NCBI GenBank assembly: GCA_963920665.1 | Contig: OY987269.1 | Span: 15,564,501 to 15,628,500, forward strand | Direction: 5' to 3' | From: Straminergon stramineum | Taxonomy: Eukaryota > Streptophyta > Bryopsida > Hypnales > Calliergonaceae | DNA: 64,000 nt | Part shown: in pieces, positions 13,890 through 26,689 of the stretch | How positions within the stretch are numbered: position 1 is the first letter of the stretch | Layout of the letters: each line of letters starts with the position of its first letter | Made by a program: the position numbers and the translations under genes | The notes under the pieces: model-generated | The model's input: only the letters and a program-made list of their open reading frames with translations | Databases searched by the model: none | Told to the model about the DNA's origin: nothing

Positions 13890-14100
13890 AACCCTAACTC
13901 ACGACACTCATCGACCTCCACGGGGTCCTCCTCCTGCTTTGCTGACCCCTCGCCACCCGTCTTGTTCATCCCGAAGCTCCACCATTTTACAACGCGCTCC
14001 TCTTCACAACCTCACTATAACCCCGCCCGCTTCATCACTTTCTACAAAAAAATCGGCTCTCAAGAATCCACAGACAAAACTGCGATGTTGGCAATAAAAA
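13890..14100 (-). promoter_or_regulatory. Probable 5' leader / promoter-proximal region of the BSL gene
   Basis: The roughly 200 bp upstream of the BSL start (minus strand) stays GC-richer than the flanking intergenic DNA and has no further plausible coding exon joined to the gene. It is the natural place for the 5' UTR. I see no unambiguous TATA box and give no transcription start. Confidence 0.35.
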
Positions 14101-14765
14101 TTTTAATCTGTACAAGCTGACCACAACAGGTGGCCATAGCGCTCCTTCTCGCAATGGGAAGCACTGCAGGCTTTCCCTTCGAGTCTCGGGCCACAGAATA
14201 CAGACGTCCACAAACATTACCAACAGCAGCAAACGCTGCTGAAGAGTCGACACAGCAGAAGGCGCTTGCCAGTAGGAGAGAGAATGGCTTTGGCTTTAAA
14301 GCAAAAGGAAAAGGTTGGTGAAAAGGCAATTAAGGAGAATTCCTCAGAAATTCCTTTGGTTAAATATATTTTGAGCGCTGTTTTTTATGCACATGGACTT
14401 TTGTTTCCGAAATTGTTTTGATATAGTTAAATCTGGGTAAAGGTATTTTTTGTTGGGAGCGCAAGGAAAATTGTATTTTTACTAGATGTGAGTCAAATGA
14501 TAACATTTTTAGAGAAAATATGTTTGTGTTATTTGTTAGTAAGTAACATATATTCATGCAAGGTTATTATAAACAAAATCTTATAAAAGTATTTTAAATA
14601 ATTGACTACCTATACTAAAATTTAGTCAAGTAATGAATTAAAGAGAATTGTTAAGACCCAACTAAGAAAGGAAAGTAACTTAAAAGATCCTCACTAATCT
14701 CATCAAGTTTACCAACCAAAGTACCAATATCAATCAAATGTTATTTGACATAGTCTTGATGCAAG

Positions 14766-15145
14766 CCAAGGCTATAGAATCTGAGCTTCATGTAGTACAA
14801 AGAAGAGGTTGTATGACTTGATATGTGCCAAGGCTACATAATTTGAGCTAAATGCAGTACAAGATAGAGGTTTGATGACTTGATATTGATTTGTCCAAGC
14901 TACAAAATCTAATCTAATCTAAATGTAGTACAAGGAAGAGGTTGTACAACTTGATATTCGCTAAGACCACAGAATTTTGTGCTACATGCCCTACAAGGTA
15001 GAGTTTTTATGACTTAATATTAGCTTGACAAGGCTGTAGAATCTAAACTACATGTACAAGGAAGAAGTTGTACAACTTGATATTTGTTAAGGCTATAAAA
15101 CTTGACTACATGCAAATATGCAATACAATGTAGAGGTTGTCCAAT
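14766..15145 (+). repeat. Tandem array, about six copies of a 59-67-bp unit
   Basis: Units begin near 14766, 14828, 14895, 14961, 15028 and 15087. Each carries in order a ccaaggct-like start, a gaatctgagct-like block, a catgtagtacaag-like block, then gaagaggttgta and cttgatat. Copies are diverged and vary in length by several bases, so this is an ageing minisatellite. No coding frame is maintained. Confidence 0.8.
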
Positions 15146-16955
15146 TTTAGAAGCAATTTTCTCATTGTTTTTTCTAATTTGTTGAATGTAAATAATATAA
15201 TGTCTCATAGGTCATCATTAACACCAAAGTCAAAATTAACATTGAGGTCAAACTCAATGTCTAATTCCATTCATTCTTGAGCATTGAGGGTTGTAATATT
15301 AGTATCAAGGATCCATAAATCATACAATTTTTGGAGAATCTTATCATTCTTTCTCATTTGGCCATCCAAAGTAATGTTAGCTCCTTCCAATCCTAATGTG
15401 GCCATCCAAATTAGAGGCACTAATTGGTCATGTACATCAACAACATTATAGAGGTGCCAATTTGACACAAGCTATGCCATTATGATGCAACACAATTGCA
15501 TCATAATTCTTTAAAGGATTGCTAGTTTAACTATAAATGCCATGTATTATAATATGACTTCTACAAAAATAGGAATTTTTTCCAAAAGATAAAATACACA
15601 TAAAAATGCCAAGAATTTTTATTAGACTTAGATATCTAAATTTCAAAAGAAACATTCTCAAAATCAATATATACATTTAAAGTTTGAAAATTTACCAACT
15701 ATATGTTCTATTATTAAGAAAAATAATTATAATAAAGGCCCAAAATCTTTTATCCAATATGATAGCATTTAGAGGTCACATTCAATTATCATTTCAAGAA
15801 TTTATCCCACAATTAGGTGACTTTTTGCAATTGATATATTTAAGGATAAACCTTGCTTAATAATTTATCAACAAAGAGAAATGAATTTAATATTATTGCA
15901 ACAAGATTTGGATGCTTTGATTGTAGATTGATATTTTTAACTTAATATTCAAATTTTCAATCAACCACATTTGGGTTGGTCAGAGATTTAGGGGATAAAC
16001 ATTGATCTTTGGCTTTTTCTTAGACATCAAATTATACTTGGAGAAGGAGTGGCTAATTGTGAACTTAACTTAAGGTGACATTGACAACTATGTCTAATCA
16101 TACATATACATACACAATTTATACTTATTTTATACATATGGATGTATATTTTGAATTCATTTTAAATTTATGCAATACAAACAAACATGAGCAAGTTGTT
16201 GGAGCTATTGTATATCTCTTACTATCAACGCTACTTTGTTTGCATTTTTGAAAGTATGTAATTGTTTACTTGGTATTATATTTTAATGGGCATTTTGACT
16301 CTATATTGGGGATAAAAATGAATAAGCACAATATCTAAAATAATGAGTAGAAGAAGGGCAATAATAAGGGGGAGTAGAAGACCATTTATGGTATTGAGGT
16401 GAAATGCTTTGTTTGGATATTGTCTCCAGTGCTTGCCTTCAATATATTCTCTTCCTATGCCAATGTTTTGATACTATGACTATCATTTTTTTTCATGCAA
16501 CAAATAGATTTTGGATTCATTAAGGATACACTTGTATCCTCTAACAATTTTCACCTTTGAAAACTAATAAATAATTCAATATGCCTCCAAAAGTTACAAT
16601 TCCTCTTGTATTTTCCTTCATAACTATTTGCCAATGTGGAAGAATTATTCATCACTTTTTCTTGCTTGCCCAAGCTACCACAAAGTTGTAAGGTTAATTT
16701 TAGGTTTAATTTTCTTTTAAATATAGGACAAGAGGAGGGGGTTCTTGTAGAAGTAATTTTGAAAATTTTAAGCTTCTTCTTCTTGATCTAAAGTTAAGAC
16801 TTGAAATCCACTTATTTGAATTTCAACCCACTAGCAAAATGAAGCTTATCAAGTCTAGTTTCTACACCAATTTGAAAAGTTGAAAAATCATAAAATTGAA
16901 TATATTATTACAATTTGAAAGTGGTCTATTAACAACAAAATTTGTTGTTGTTTAA

Positions 16956-17536
16956 ACCCTAAAGCACTCCGACATCCATTTTATGGATGATGAACAAATA
17001 AAAACTGAAGTTTCATCCTCTTATTAACTTCTTGGATGAAAGTTATTCTAATTTGTGGAGATACTTTATCAAGTTGCTGTTCTATCAAAGGGTTGGATTT
17101 GGTATTAATAAAGTACATATTTTTCTAAAATTACCAATGTGCAAGTATGTCAAGTGGTTGACCAAGCCAAAATTGCATTAACTCTAGTTCAAAACTAGAT
17201 TTGCCAAATGAGGTCATACATTTTAAGAACACAAAAATCTCAAAAATCACCATGTGAAGAGAACCTCATTACAAATTCATTCCAAAAAAGTTTACTCAAG
17301 AAATGATAATATTTTGCTTGTAATCAAATTTAGATGGAATTTTGAAATTTTCCTTTCAAAATTCATTAAACAATATTGATGATAGCATTGGTGAATCTAA
17401 CTATACGGATGAAATCTAAAACTCTCAATCTACAACTTTTACTTCTATATCACTTCCAAAATATGCTTACAAATAGAACTTTATAATGAATTTTGTCAAA
17501 TTGTCAATTTTAGAGTTGATTCTAGACGTTTAGGGG
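16956..17536. mobile_element. TIR element bounded by TTAA (family copy 'E4')
   Basis: The left end reads TTAA followed by ACCCTAAAGCAC (TTAA at 16952-16955). The right end reads tttagggg followed by TTAA (17537-17540). The ends are inverted over roughly eight to nine bases and match the ends of the copies near 37.9, 44.2 and 52.1 kb. The 581-bp interior is AT-rich and non-coding, as expected for a non-autonomous element. The left boundary carries one C-to-A change relative to the family. Confidence 0.5.
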
Positions 17537-18999
17537 TTAATCATAGAATGATGCAAAATTTTGTTTTACACCATGATGTTCTACAATATACTACAATATT
17601 GTGATAAATTTTCATTTTAAAAATCCTATTTGGCATTTAATATTTGAGGGTTGCTATTAAGTGAGCATAGAAGAATAAGCCCATGAGCCTAGAAGACTAT
17701 GTACGACCGGACTATGTTATATGTGTCTATATTATAGAAACCTTCCATGATTATAGTGTAACTAATGGATGTAGATACCTATATTATAAGTGTGTATATT
17801 AGAATTGCCTTCAATGGTTGTAGGATATGTACTTATATGTATACTCAAGGCTCACGTGCTTGCATTTTTGTGCTTATACACTAGCACTCTTGTTTAATAT
17901 TTCATTTTTTTCACTTCTTTTTGAAAAAATCTTAGAAATTTTGAATTTTCACAACATTATCTGAAATTCCAAGATACATAGAAGATATATGATTGCATTT
18001 GTAAAAAAGAAAATTGAGTAATATACAAATGTGTAGTGGCAAAATTGAACATGCAAAAAAACAAATATTGAATTTGATGTCACCAACATTAGTTCTATCT
18101 TTTTACTTCTAAAGTTTCTTGTATCAAAATTTGAGAAATGTCTTGAAAGCTGTCAAAAAGCATCATTTTCTAGGAAAGAGCTATAATTTTTAATTTTTTA
18201 ATTTTTTATAGAATTTGTAACCACTAAATCTTATTTTTTGACTAGTACCAATATTAGGGACACATTAAAAAACTTGGGGTCGAAAGACAATGTATATGTG
18301 AGAAATGAGTGTGCCAAATGGAGTAAGAAAATTTTCCAAGACTAATATTGACAATGTAGATTAGCCAAGCTTTTAAGCTCCATAATTCAAGTTTCTTTTG
18401 CAAGGGCTAAATACTTTTGACTTGAGTGGAGATTCAAGTTAAGGAGAAATATTCAAAATGTAAAAGAAAAATGACTCTCTATTCCCTATACCCAAATTTG
18501 GTCCCAAACAAGACAAAAGTGTATAAATTTTTCTTCAACTATAGATCTTTAAAAAATTGGATTTCTATTAGGTTCATTTGATTCCCTAATCTAAAGAGAA
18601 GAGTAAAAATATCTAATACTTCACATGAAATGTGATATCTAATCCCTAAATATCCAAAATCCAATTCAACTTTAAATAAGCTTTAGGGATTATAGGTTAA
18701 TTATAATGAAGTAGTGGGTTGACATACAAAACTCAAGAAATCATTGTGGCTTGTGTGGGTATTGCAATTTGCTTAACTCCTAAAGTTTGAAGTGTCAAAA
18801 AAGAATATGATGGATAGAATAAATGATTATAGCCACTTAAAGTTCTAATAGTCAAAATTTAGAATTTCAAACTAACAAATCTTTGAAAATGATTAATTAT
18901 TGAAATATCCTGGAACCTTTAGGGAGTTAAACCATAAAGGACACTACAACCATTTTCTAGTTGATGAATGACACAAAATCCTTCTATGTAGAGCAAAAG

Positions 19000-19145
19000 T
19001 GCAACTATTCATCTCCAAAATTTTGTGTGAAAAGGAGAAATTTTCCTCAATAGTTTGACCTCCAACGAGTATTTTTTTTAAAAGTAGATGATGTCATACA
19101 GTTCTAAAGGTGATGATTTCTATGGTCACCAACTCATTGCTCAAG
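19000..19145 (+). repeat. Paralogous empty site for the 44.2-kb TIR element
   Basis: The sequence attcatct..aaaaggagaaat..ctcaatagtttga, directly followed by cctccaacgagtatt and then gtagatgatgtcataca, matches both flanks of the element at 44218-44784. It has nothing inserted: the single TTGA here corresponds to the two TTAA copies there. This supports the 44.2-kb sequence being a mobile insertion with a short target duplication. Confidence 0.6.
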
Positions 19146-19840
19146 GGTTAAGAAAGATGGATTTTGAATTGCAAGTTTTGCATTTGTAAGCAAGCATTGA
19201 CCAAACTTGTTGAAGAGTCTTGCACCTGCCTAAGGAAATGAATAAGGCTTCCCACAACTCCCTTAACCTTACTAAAGTACTATATTTCCTCCTATTTACA
19301 TACTATGAGCATTGTAGAAGAGCCATGTCAACTATATATGAGTGAATTTTGTTATTTTTATTCTTTAAAGATGAAATCACATGTCTTCCATAAGCCATAA
19401 AAATTTCAATTCTTTTTGTGAAAATTTGAAATTACTATCAATTTTTTTAGGAAAAACTGCAGAAAATTCATATCAAATTCAAAATATGCTCAAAAATTCT
19501 GAAATTTCCACCATAGGTATATAATATAGTATATTTCATTATAGTTACTACTAACCAAAGTTATCATATCATTATAAATTTATAAAATCAACAAGGCATG
19601 TTTACAAGCCCAAAGTCAAGTTGCAATAAAATATTGAATTCTAAGAATTTTAAGAATTTTCCAATTGGAATAGAAACTATAATTGAAAAACTTCACTTCA
19701 TTAGGTGGACACGAATTCAAAAAATATAATTTCTACATCTAAAATTCATATCAAGAATATAATTCAAGAAGTAGCCCAAATATAACTACAAGAGTGATCC
19801 ATGGATTAAACATCTTTTTCTTTTGAAAATTCAACAATAC

Positions 19841-20110
19841 TGGTCTGCAATGACCTTAAACTACCCTAGGGGAAGGCCAAGGGGAAGGGACTTCCATTGG
19901 AACCCTCGAGGTTCCCGGTTCAACTCCCCATGTTGACATTGCTCGCATGGGGCTCCCAATGTTGCTTTGTTTGCATGGGAGAGGGTATTGTTCCTCCACT
20001 TGTTCCTGACAAGGATACCCAAGGCATTTAATTCTTGTAAAATCCAAGTTGCCTTGGATGTTGTGTCATGTCAATCCAACTGTGGCCCTTGAAGGCCATA
20101 TGTTTAAAAA
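19841..20110 (+). mobile_element. SINE, tRNA-like promoter and 15-bp target-site duplication
   Basis: A 270-bp element is flanked by a near-perfect direct repeat: aaaattcaacaatac at 19826-19840 and aaaattcaataatac at 20111-20125 (14 of 15 identical). Inside, a pol III box-B match GGTTCAACTCC lies at 19917-19927. A box-A-like AGGCCAAGGGG lies at 19874-19884, about 33 bp upstream, which is the usual A-B spacing. The 3' end is A-rich. Size, internal promoter, A-tail and long TSD together define a tRNA-derived SINE. The box A sits further from the 5' end than in a tRNA, so its head is atypical or the true box A is degenerate. Confidence 0.8.
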
Positions 20111-20125
20111 AAAATTCAATAATAC

Positions 20126-20718
20126 AATAGTAAGGGAGTATTAAGTATTATTCACTTAAAATGTGCTCAAGCACCTCCCCCAAATTGGATGAAAATAGTA
20201 ATTTTTCATCCTATGAATCCTCTTGAAATCATCCAAAGAATACAAAATGTCCTCAACATCATTTTCAAGGCTAATAAAGAGTAAATCACTAGAGGAGCTC
20301 TATGGAACTAGGAAGCCACCAAAGTTAACCCTGTGGCATCTGAATCTTTTCTTGCATTTTTGCATTTTTTGCTTATATCTTATAATGATATACTGAACCG
20401 TGAAGGCTTACAAAAGGACTAAAGAATGATATTCGCTTATCACTGCTACTTCCTCCAGCTTCAAAAAATTTGCCCTGAGGTCAATTGATTCTTTCCATCA
20501 AAGTAGCATCGACTTAGGCACAGGGTGCGAGTTTCGATTGAACACATCTGCATGTTGTCCGTTAGATGTTTCTTTTATCGTTCCATCCTATTTCTTAAAT
20601 AAATATCAATAGTGAACCATGTCTCCACTTCACAAGTTAAGCTTGCTGAAGGTGAGGTATATAAATTACATAATTTACTGTGTGCAAGCCAACACGAACA
20701 CGACCATAGCAGTTTTTG
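20126..20718. other. 3' flank of the sphingosine kinase gene
   Basis: This stretch lies between the SINE and the stop codon of the minus-strand kinase gene, so it includes that gene's 3' UTR. I see no separate gene. A poly(A)-signal-like AATAAA in transcript sense cannot be assigned with confidence. Confidence 0.4.
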
Positions 20719-23700
20719 TCAAGGAGGACAAAAGATTGTAGCCAGCCCTTGTTCAACTGTAACCTCTACTGGAGGTCCATATGCCATGAGATCATTGCTT
20801 GCATCACCAACTGAGCCTCTGCCACGTGCAAGAATCTCACCATCAACGTCAATGTATCCACCTTGAATATCACTTCCATACTGGCCAGCAGGATCTAGTC
20901 GAAATGCCTTCACCTATTTCCGTAAAAACAAAGTTAGAATAATATTCTCGAAATTGCATTGCAGCACATCGAAAAAAGAGGCCTCACTTATACGGGAAAA
21001 GACTAGGTCACCTAGAAAAGGTATAAACTTATAAACTTATAGAGTGTTCAAGAACTTATAAGCTTATAAAGAGAATTTCTTCAAGATTCAAAATGAGGTT
21101 TCCCTATGGTGACAGTGATCATGTGAAGACCTCACCAGTAGGCCTCAATATGTTTACTATGAGCATAGAGAGAACTTCTCATGAATCACAGAATTTTCTC
21201 TCTGAAACAATCAAATATTATACGAAGAAGAAACTTTTGCAATTGATCAACATACTCAAAATTTATACAAAAAAGCAAGCAAAGAATGGCGAAGACCTCT
21301 AGTTCGGCAGAGTTATGTCCAGATTACCTTGATATACTCCACATACTTCGACTTGATGTGTCCTCCAGTTTGTACTTTAAGAAGTAGATTTAACAAAGTC
21401 CAGCGAGGACAATCCTTCATGATGATCAAGTCTAAATATCCGTCTGAAAACTGCAATGCCATATATGCAAAAGATTAGGCCTAATAAAGGATCTGCCAAG
21501 TCTCAAGGACTCCAGAAATACTGGGAGAGAACTAGGAAAGCACCACTAAAACAACTGCCAGTCATAGCACTCTTTACGGAGGGCCTATGACACCTTGGAA
21601 TTGGTCATGATGCCCATTCTCTCATTCTTTATATAAAGATACATCAAGAGGAAAGTTGAGGGATGTAAGAATAAAAGAATATGAAGCAAACTTAGAAACA
21701 CATTGGTCCATATGAGTGGTTGCGGGACCACGAAGGAAAACTTTGTTAGTAAAGTGTCTAAACATTTGTATAGGGTAAGACACTCCATTGAGTGGCTTCA
21801 TTGCAAGGAAACAATGCACGAGGGCTTAAGCCCAAGTCTCCATTGCCTTCCATTGATAGGATCACAAGATGGAGTGGCTAACCTTACATGAAGAATTCCA
21901 GAAAGGCTTGGTTCACATAGCACTCAATTACAAGCAGTGACTACCACTTCATCACTCTTATGAGTAAATTTATGCCCGGCCAGCATCACTCAAAATAACA
22001 GACATAATGTCCGGAGTTCTTTACATAAAAAGAAAGGGTGCAATGCTTCAATGGATACAGGATGCCATTGTCCTAAACTGCACGTAAACATGGCCAGAAG
22101 AAGATGACTTGGAGAGTGACGAGGATACCTTGGCATTCGGGGCTGATTTCATAGCCTCTCCAGAGAATGGCACATTGTTCAGCCAAATGAGGATGAAGGG
22201 ACCTTCCATGTCACGCCATTGGGAAGAGTTCGTCTGCAGAGTTCCAGAGTACCCATTTTTCCTTAGCAGGCTTTTATTATCACTATCATCAGAGTCACTA
22301 GATTTCAACAACGTGGTTGTCTCAAGCTCCCCATGGAACGGGGTCCCTGTGCCTTCATATCCAGGCGCTGGGACGTAATAAATGTGTCCGGTATATTTCC
22401 GCAGGTTGCAGATTCTCATCAATGTCTGCATGCAACATTTAGTTACTATTAGACTGACCGCATGAGAGCATCCATGAACAAAGGCAACAGTCAGAAGAGA
22501 AAACACCATAAGATGGAAATGCATACCTCTATGACAATATAACCGAAAACTACTTAAAGGCCAAAAATCGTACTAGGAGTTAAAATGAAATCGATCACTT
22601 AGGACGCTGCGAGGAATGCAGCAAATATACCAATAGAAAGAAGCAATCATGCCCTACATTTTCTAACATTAGAAACATTTTTGAAAGTTATCTGATTGAC
22701 GATTGTCTTTCAAAGTAAAATTTATATTTTTAGTTCAGACACTTAAGAGTTAACCTCAAAGTGCCTAAATGACAAAAAAGTGATCACTTCCATATCTATA
22801 GGAGTTAAAATGAATCATTCGAGAAGTTTCAAGGGAGGTAACAAAGTATACCGATGGAAAAACGACATCCTGCCCTACACGGTAAACAAATGTTTTGTAT
22901 GTTACCATAATTGGCTATAAGCTTCCAATGTTAAGGCACTAAGGGGTAAACACTGAAATCACATACATAAACGTCCAGACGTAAGGCACCCATCCACCTC
23001 AATCTTTCCGATTCGATATCCACATCCGCAACAAGTCCTACCACAACCACGGTTGCCAAAAGAAGCTATCAGCGGACTGCTAAAGTGCTGGAAGACTCTT
23101 TGACACAGCCTTTCAGAGCATACGGAGACTCAAAAATGCTATCAGCGGGGTATAGAGTATACCCCATGCCAGCATCAGAATGAGATGAAACTTGACATTC
23201 GACTGCTTTGCAGTTGCAACATCAAGCGGCTGCGTCTGCCCTGCCATGCACCTTGGATCAGTCAATTATGAACCCCAACTACTTAAGAAGGCGAAAAACA
23301 TTGCTCAAAGATTGCGAGCAAGTACACAGCCATTACATGGAATCATGGCCACTGCTGAGCAGAATTGAAAGTCTTAAACGGCCCTGACACTGTTTAGAAA
23401 TAACTCTGTTTTGCAAGAGTGGCTGATCTGGGAAGATCACTCGCAGACTTAGAATAGTATATAAATTTGATGATAGAGGTAGAATTTTATGCCAAGTATC
23501 AGAAGGCACGATTCTAGCCCACATGAAATAGACGAGGGGTGGGAGAGTGAATATCTACAACAGATGTCAAAAACGTCCAGGCCCTAGAAGATAATTGAAG
23601 CATTCAGAATATATTTTCAGTTGCGTGCAGTTGGAGCCTGTACGTGAACTCAATCCTACTGCTCACCCTGAAATGAATATAAAACCATCTACAGCATAAG

Positions 23701-25317
23701 CCATCAAGGAATACGTCAAGATACCTCGGATAACAAGAAAAGTTGCACTCGCTGCGTCACAAGGCTCCCCTACATGATTCAACACTGAAGTCGCCATCCC
23801 ATTGCCTGTCCCTGTTTACACAATATTGTAATCAGATAATCATGGAGTAAGCGCGAAGGGACATAAAAAATGACAAATCAATATTGATTTCTGCTCATCA
23901 TAGACAAAGGAGCAATACATCGCAAGGTCACAAGTTCTTCTAATTGCTTGCACACACGATAAGTACCAGCAGGAATAATGCCAATGGGCATCTTAATAGC
24001 ACGCTCCCAATCGGGTCTTTCCAGCAAGCCATTCAAGACCTCAACCAGCACTCCATCTCCACTGACGCAAACTATTCCATCAAACTGCGAGAGATCGACT
24101 GACATGACCAACTCTTTGGCATGGCGTATGTACTGCGTGTCTGAAATCAGAGTTCCATTCAAGCTCCTGGTGAGAATATTACTAGCGGCATAACTCGCGT
24201 CCCATCTGAAAACAATCAAGAATAGCACCCTCTAGTAGAACTACCCCAACGAACTCTTTCTTCACGACGTCTCAGGGCCTACGTCACTCTTCTTCTGAAT
24301 ACTAATTCAAATACAACATCAGAAGGCTCTTCCACAACTCCATGAAAATCACCTAAAGATCAAAACCACATAAAAAATAATCCAAGAGTCTGCCAAGAGG
24401 CCCATTTCTTTTGCATTTTCGAGGGGGACTGGTGACATAAAATCTGGCCTTCTCTTAGTTGTAATATTTCAAAATATGATCAATCAAGTTGGTCAGTCCG
24501 AAAGAAATCAAGCTGGAGTACTTCATAAAATCAAGCTGAAAGTGATACAACAGGAAGTGATCCCACCTCGCAGTGTGTAAGAAATGCCGGCTGCTTTCAA
24601 AAGAGGCTCCACAACACTCGTGCAGACTTTCCTTCCCGCCTTCTGGCCACCAAAAGGATTCACAATCACAAGCAGACTCTTCGGTCGCCCTGCCACGAAC
24701 CAAAACAATTCACTCTAAACGACCAAGAATTCTTGGTTATAAAATGACAATTCCGATTGATCATATCGTGAACACGATCAAACTCAGATTCATCCAACAA
24801 TTTCTAAAAATACCAGAACAAGTAACGAACGTTGCACTGCTCCTCCACAAATAAACCAAAACTGAACCAAAAACACAGTCCCATACTACAAACTAAGAAA
24901 TGCCAATTCCAATCCATTCGGATACTACGACTAAATTTGCACCACGTTACCACATTCAAAAAAAATTCAGGACTACAAGGCGATACCCGATTCATCAAGA
25001 ACGCGTTGAATGGCGTCGCACCACACCTTCTGCTTCCCCCTGTCGCTAAACTCCATGACCATATCTTTCCGCCTGCGTCCCGGCGCGGCCCCCTTCCCAC
25101 AAAACCCCGAGGCGCACTCCATCATCAGAAACGTGTACAACAAAATCCTCGATCCATGGGAGCTACTACTAAAACCAATTAGGTCGTTCACTACGACCAG
25201 CTGCCCCGACGGCTTCTCCCCGCCTTGCCATCGCAGCACCCCGGAGGCATCCAGCGTGACCGTGGTTGGCTTCCCGTCGAGCATCACCGGCTCGCTCAAA
25301 ATCTCCTCCATGCCCAA
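20719..25317 (-). CDS. SPHK1: Sphingosine (long-chain base) kinase, DAGK-type catalytic domain (9 exons)
   Basis: This enzyme phosphorylates sphingoid long-chain bases to their 1-phosphates, lipid signals acting at membranes. My exons, 5' to 3', are: 25317-24987, 24689-24567, 24140-23967, 23811-23725, 23240-23163, 23037-22967, 22425-22129, 21450-21328 and 20913-20719. All introns are GT-AG and phase-consistent, giving 1479 bp (492 aa), the expected size for plant sphingosine kinases. After a poorly conserved N-terminal domain, the DAGK fold begins with LLVIVNPFGGQKAGRK (exon 2). It continues with the nucleotide-loop signature SGDG followed by LVEVLNGLLER (exon 3, about residue 180) and the split GIIPAGTGNGMA across exons 3 and 4. 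Exons 5-7 carry the segment LMLAWG..DVDIESERLRWMG typical of plant enzymes. Exons 8-9 hold the C-terminal FSDGYLDL and DVDGE motifs. No catalytic residue appears lost. A second in-frame Met two codons downstream is an alternative start. Confidence 0.92.
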
Positions 25318-26038
25318 GTGCTCGGAGAATCCAGCCGAGAATGCGAGAATGCGAGAATGAGCAAATGCGCGAGCTAGCTGCGAAAGATGTGTGAGCTGAT
25401 CGAGAAAGATGCAAGACGATTAAGGAATTGGCGAAAGGAGAGTTGTTAAGGAAGTCAAGAGAAGATGATTTACTGAGGGAAGGCCGGATCGTGCTGCTGG
25501 CCACCGTAATTCATCGATTGAGGTGCGGGATTAAGGAGTTGCGATTGAGCACAGCTTGGAATTGCTCTGCGACACCGCGTGAGTTCGTCACGGGAAACAG
25601 GGGCAAACGTGCGCGGGCTTGACTCGGGTGCTTCGTGGTCTGACTTTAGTAAAGGAGAATTGATAGTGTAACGTGACTTTGGGCTGTGCGCATCCTCAAG
25701 TGTATTCCTTGACAATAATTTACTGGTACCCTCCAAGAAGAGTCTTGCAACCCCACTGTGAAGTCCTTCAAATTTTTCCTTTTTAACTCCATTTTAAGAA
25801 TATCTTATCAAAACTATCCTATAAAATCTACAAGTGTGCCCTGTGCCATTGCCACAGTCAAAATAAAAGTAAAAGTAATTTTCTAATTTTTTTGATTCAT
25901 AAAAACTTCGAAATTCCACAACTTTCACACCATAAGTCCAAACGTCATGAAACAAAGCCCGTGCACCCCTCCTTGCCGAGGACTTTCCAACGGTACCAAG
26001 AACATGGCCGGGGGATGCACAGTCCGGGAGATCTCAAC

Positions 26039-26080
26039 ATAACAAACAAACAAAACAAAACAAAACAAAACAAACAACCT
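26039..26080 (+). repeat. (AAAAC)n-like simple repeat
   Basis: A run of acaaa/aaaac units. It follows directly on a GC-richer stretch (about 25960-26037), so it could be the 3' tail of a short retroposon, but I see no target duplication. Confidence 0.6.
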
Positions 26081-26142
26081 ATCTTAAGGTATAGATTGGG
26101 TTATGGAACCTTAACCCGTAAAGGACAAAGCCCCCATGACCC

Positions 26143-26225
26143 AGGTAGTCAACAAAACTACTCTGATTATTGGCCCAATAGGTGCATTCTATTTTTCTAC
26201 AATCAACAATGAAGTCATCCATCAC
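26143..26225 (+). repeat. Dispersed repeat copy (ctctgattattg / aataggtgcattct)
   Basis: This shares ctctgattattg, ccaataggtgcattct and aagtcatccatca with 27488-27590. It shares attattg..aataggtgcattct and agtcactcatcaacta-like blocks with 37250-37330. The nature of the family is unknown. Two copies bracket the mariner remnant in direct orientation. Confidence 0.6.
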
Positions 26226-26689
26226 ACACAAAACGTCCTCTTCGATGTTTATGGGTTAACCAACTTATGAAATTTTAATGTCAAACAATAGGAACTCCAT
26301 TTTTGGGTAATTATTTTTTTTTTCACGATGTTACATAATAATTAATTGAAAAATATATGTGGTGATTTTTTAAGATTTAATTGCATATGTATTTTGGAAA
26401 TATCATTGTTCACATCTTTCATGTTACAAAGACTCACACTATGTAGGTAAAATTTTCCTCTTTGTGATTTTGCAATTTTCTTTCATAAATGTTTAAGGTA
26501 AATGGAAACAAGCTTGTTTATAAAAATTAAAAAATTGAACAAATGTTGTTAAAATAAATAGTGTATCATTAGAAAGCTCTAGTATTGTAGAAGCCTACTA
26601 TAATATGAATTTTACATTATGTCTTGTTCATTAGCAACTACTTTGCATCAAAGTGGTACATCTACTATCATCGAATACTACCACCTTGA

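Larger units (their letters stand above)
14360..19820. other. AT-rich gene-free region with dispersed repeats
   Basis: No ORF or exon chain with protein similarity is visible. The region contains the tandem array at 14766-15145 and a TIR element at 16956-17536. Near 19000-19140 it has a segment paralogous to the flanks of the TIR element at 44218-44784. The remainder is simple AT-rich DNA with many stops in every frame, probably decayed transposons. Confidence 0.5.

Noticed and set aside
6018..13969. Many plus-strand ORFs of 60-197 codons across the BSL gene
   Set aside because: They are antisense shadows of well-supported minus-strand exons and read through introns.
19874..19927. A tRNA gene, suggested by box A and box B
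   Set aside because: No cloverleaf or acceptor stem could be formed; the long TSD and A-rich end fit a SINE.
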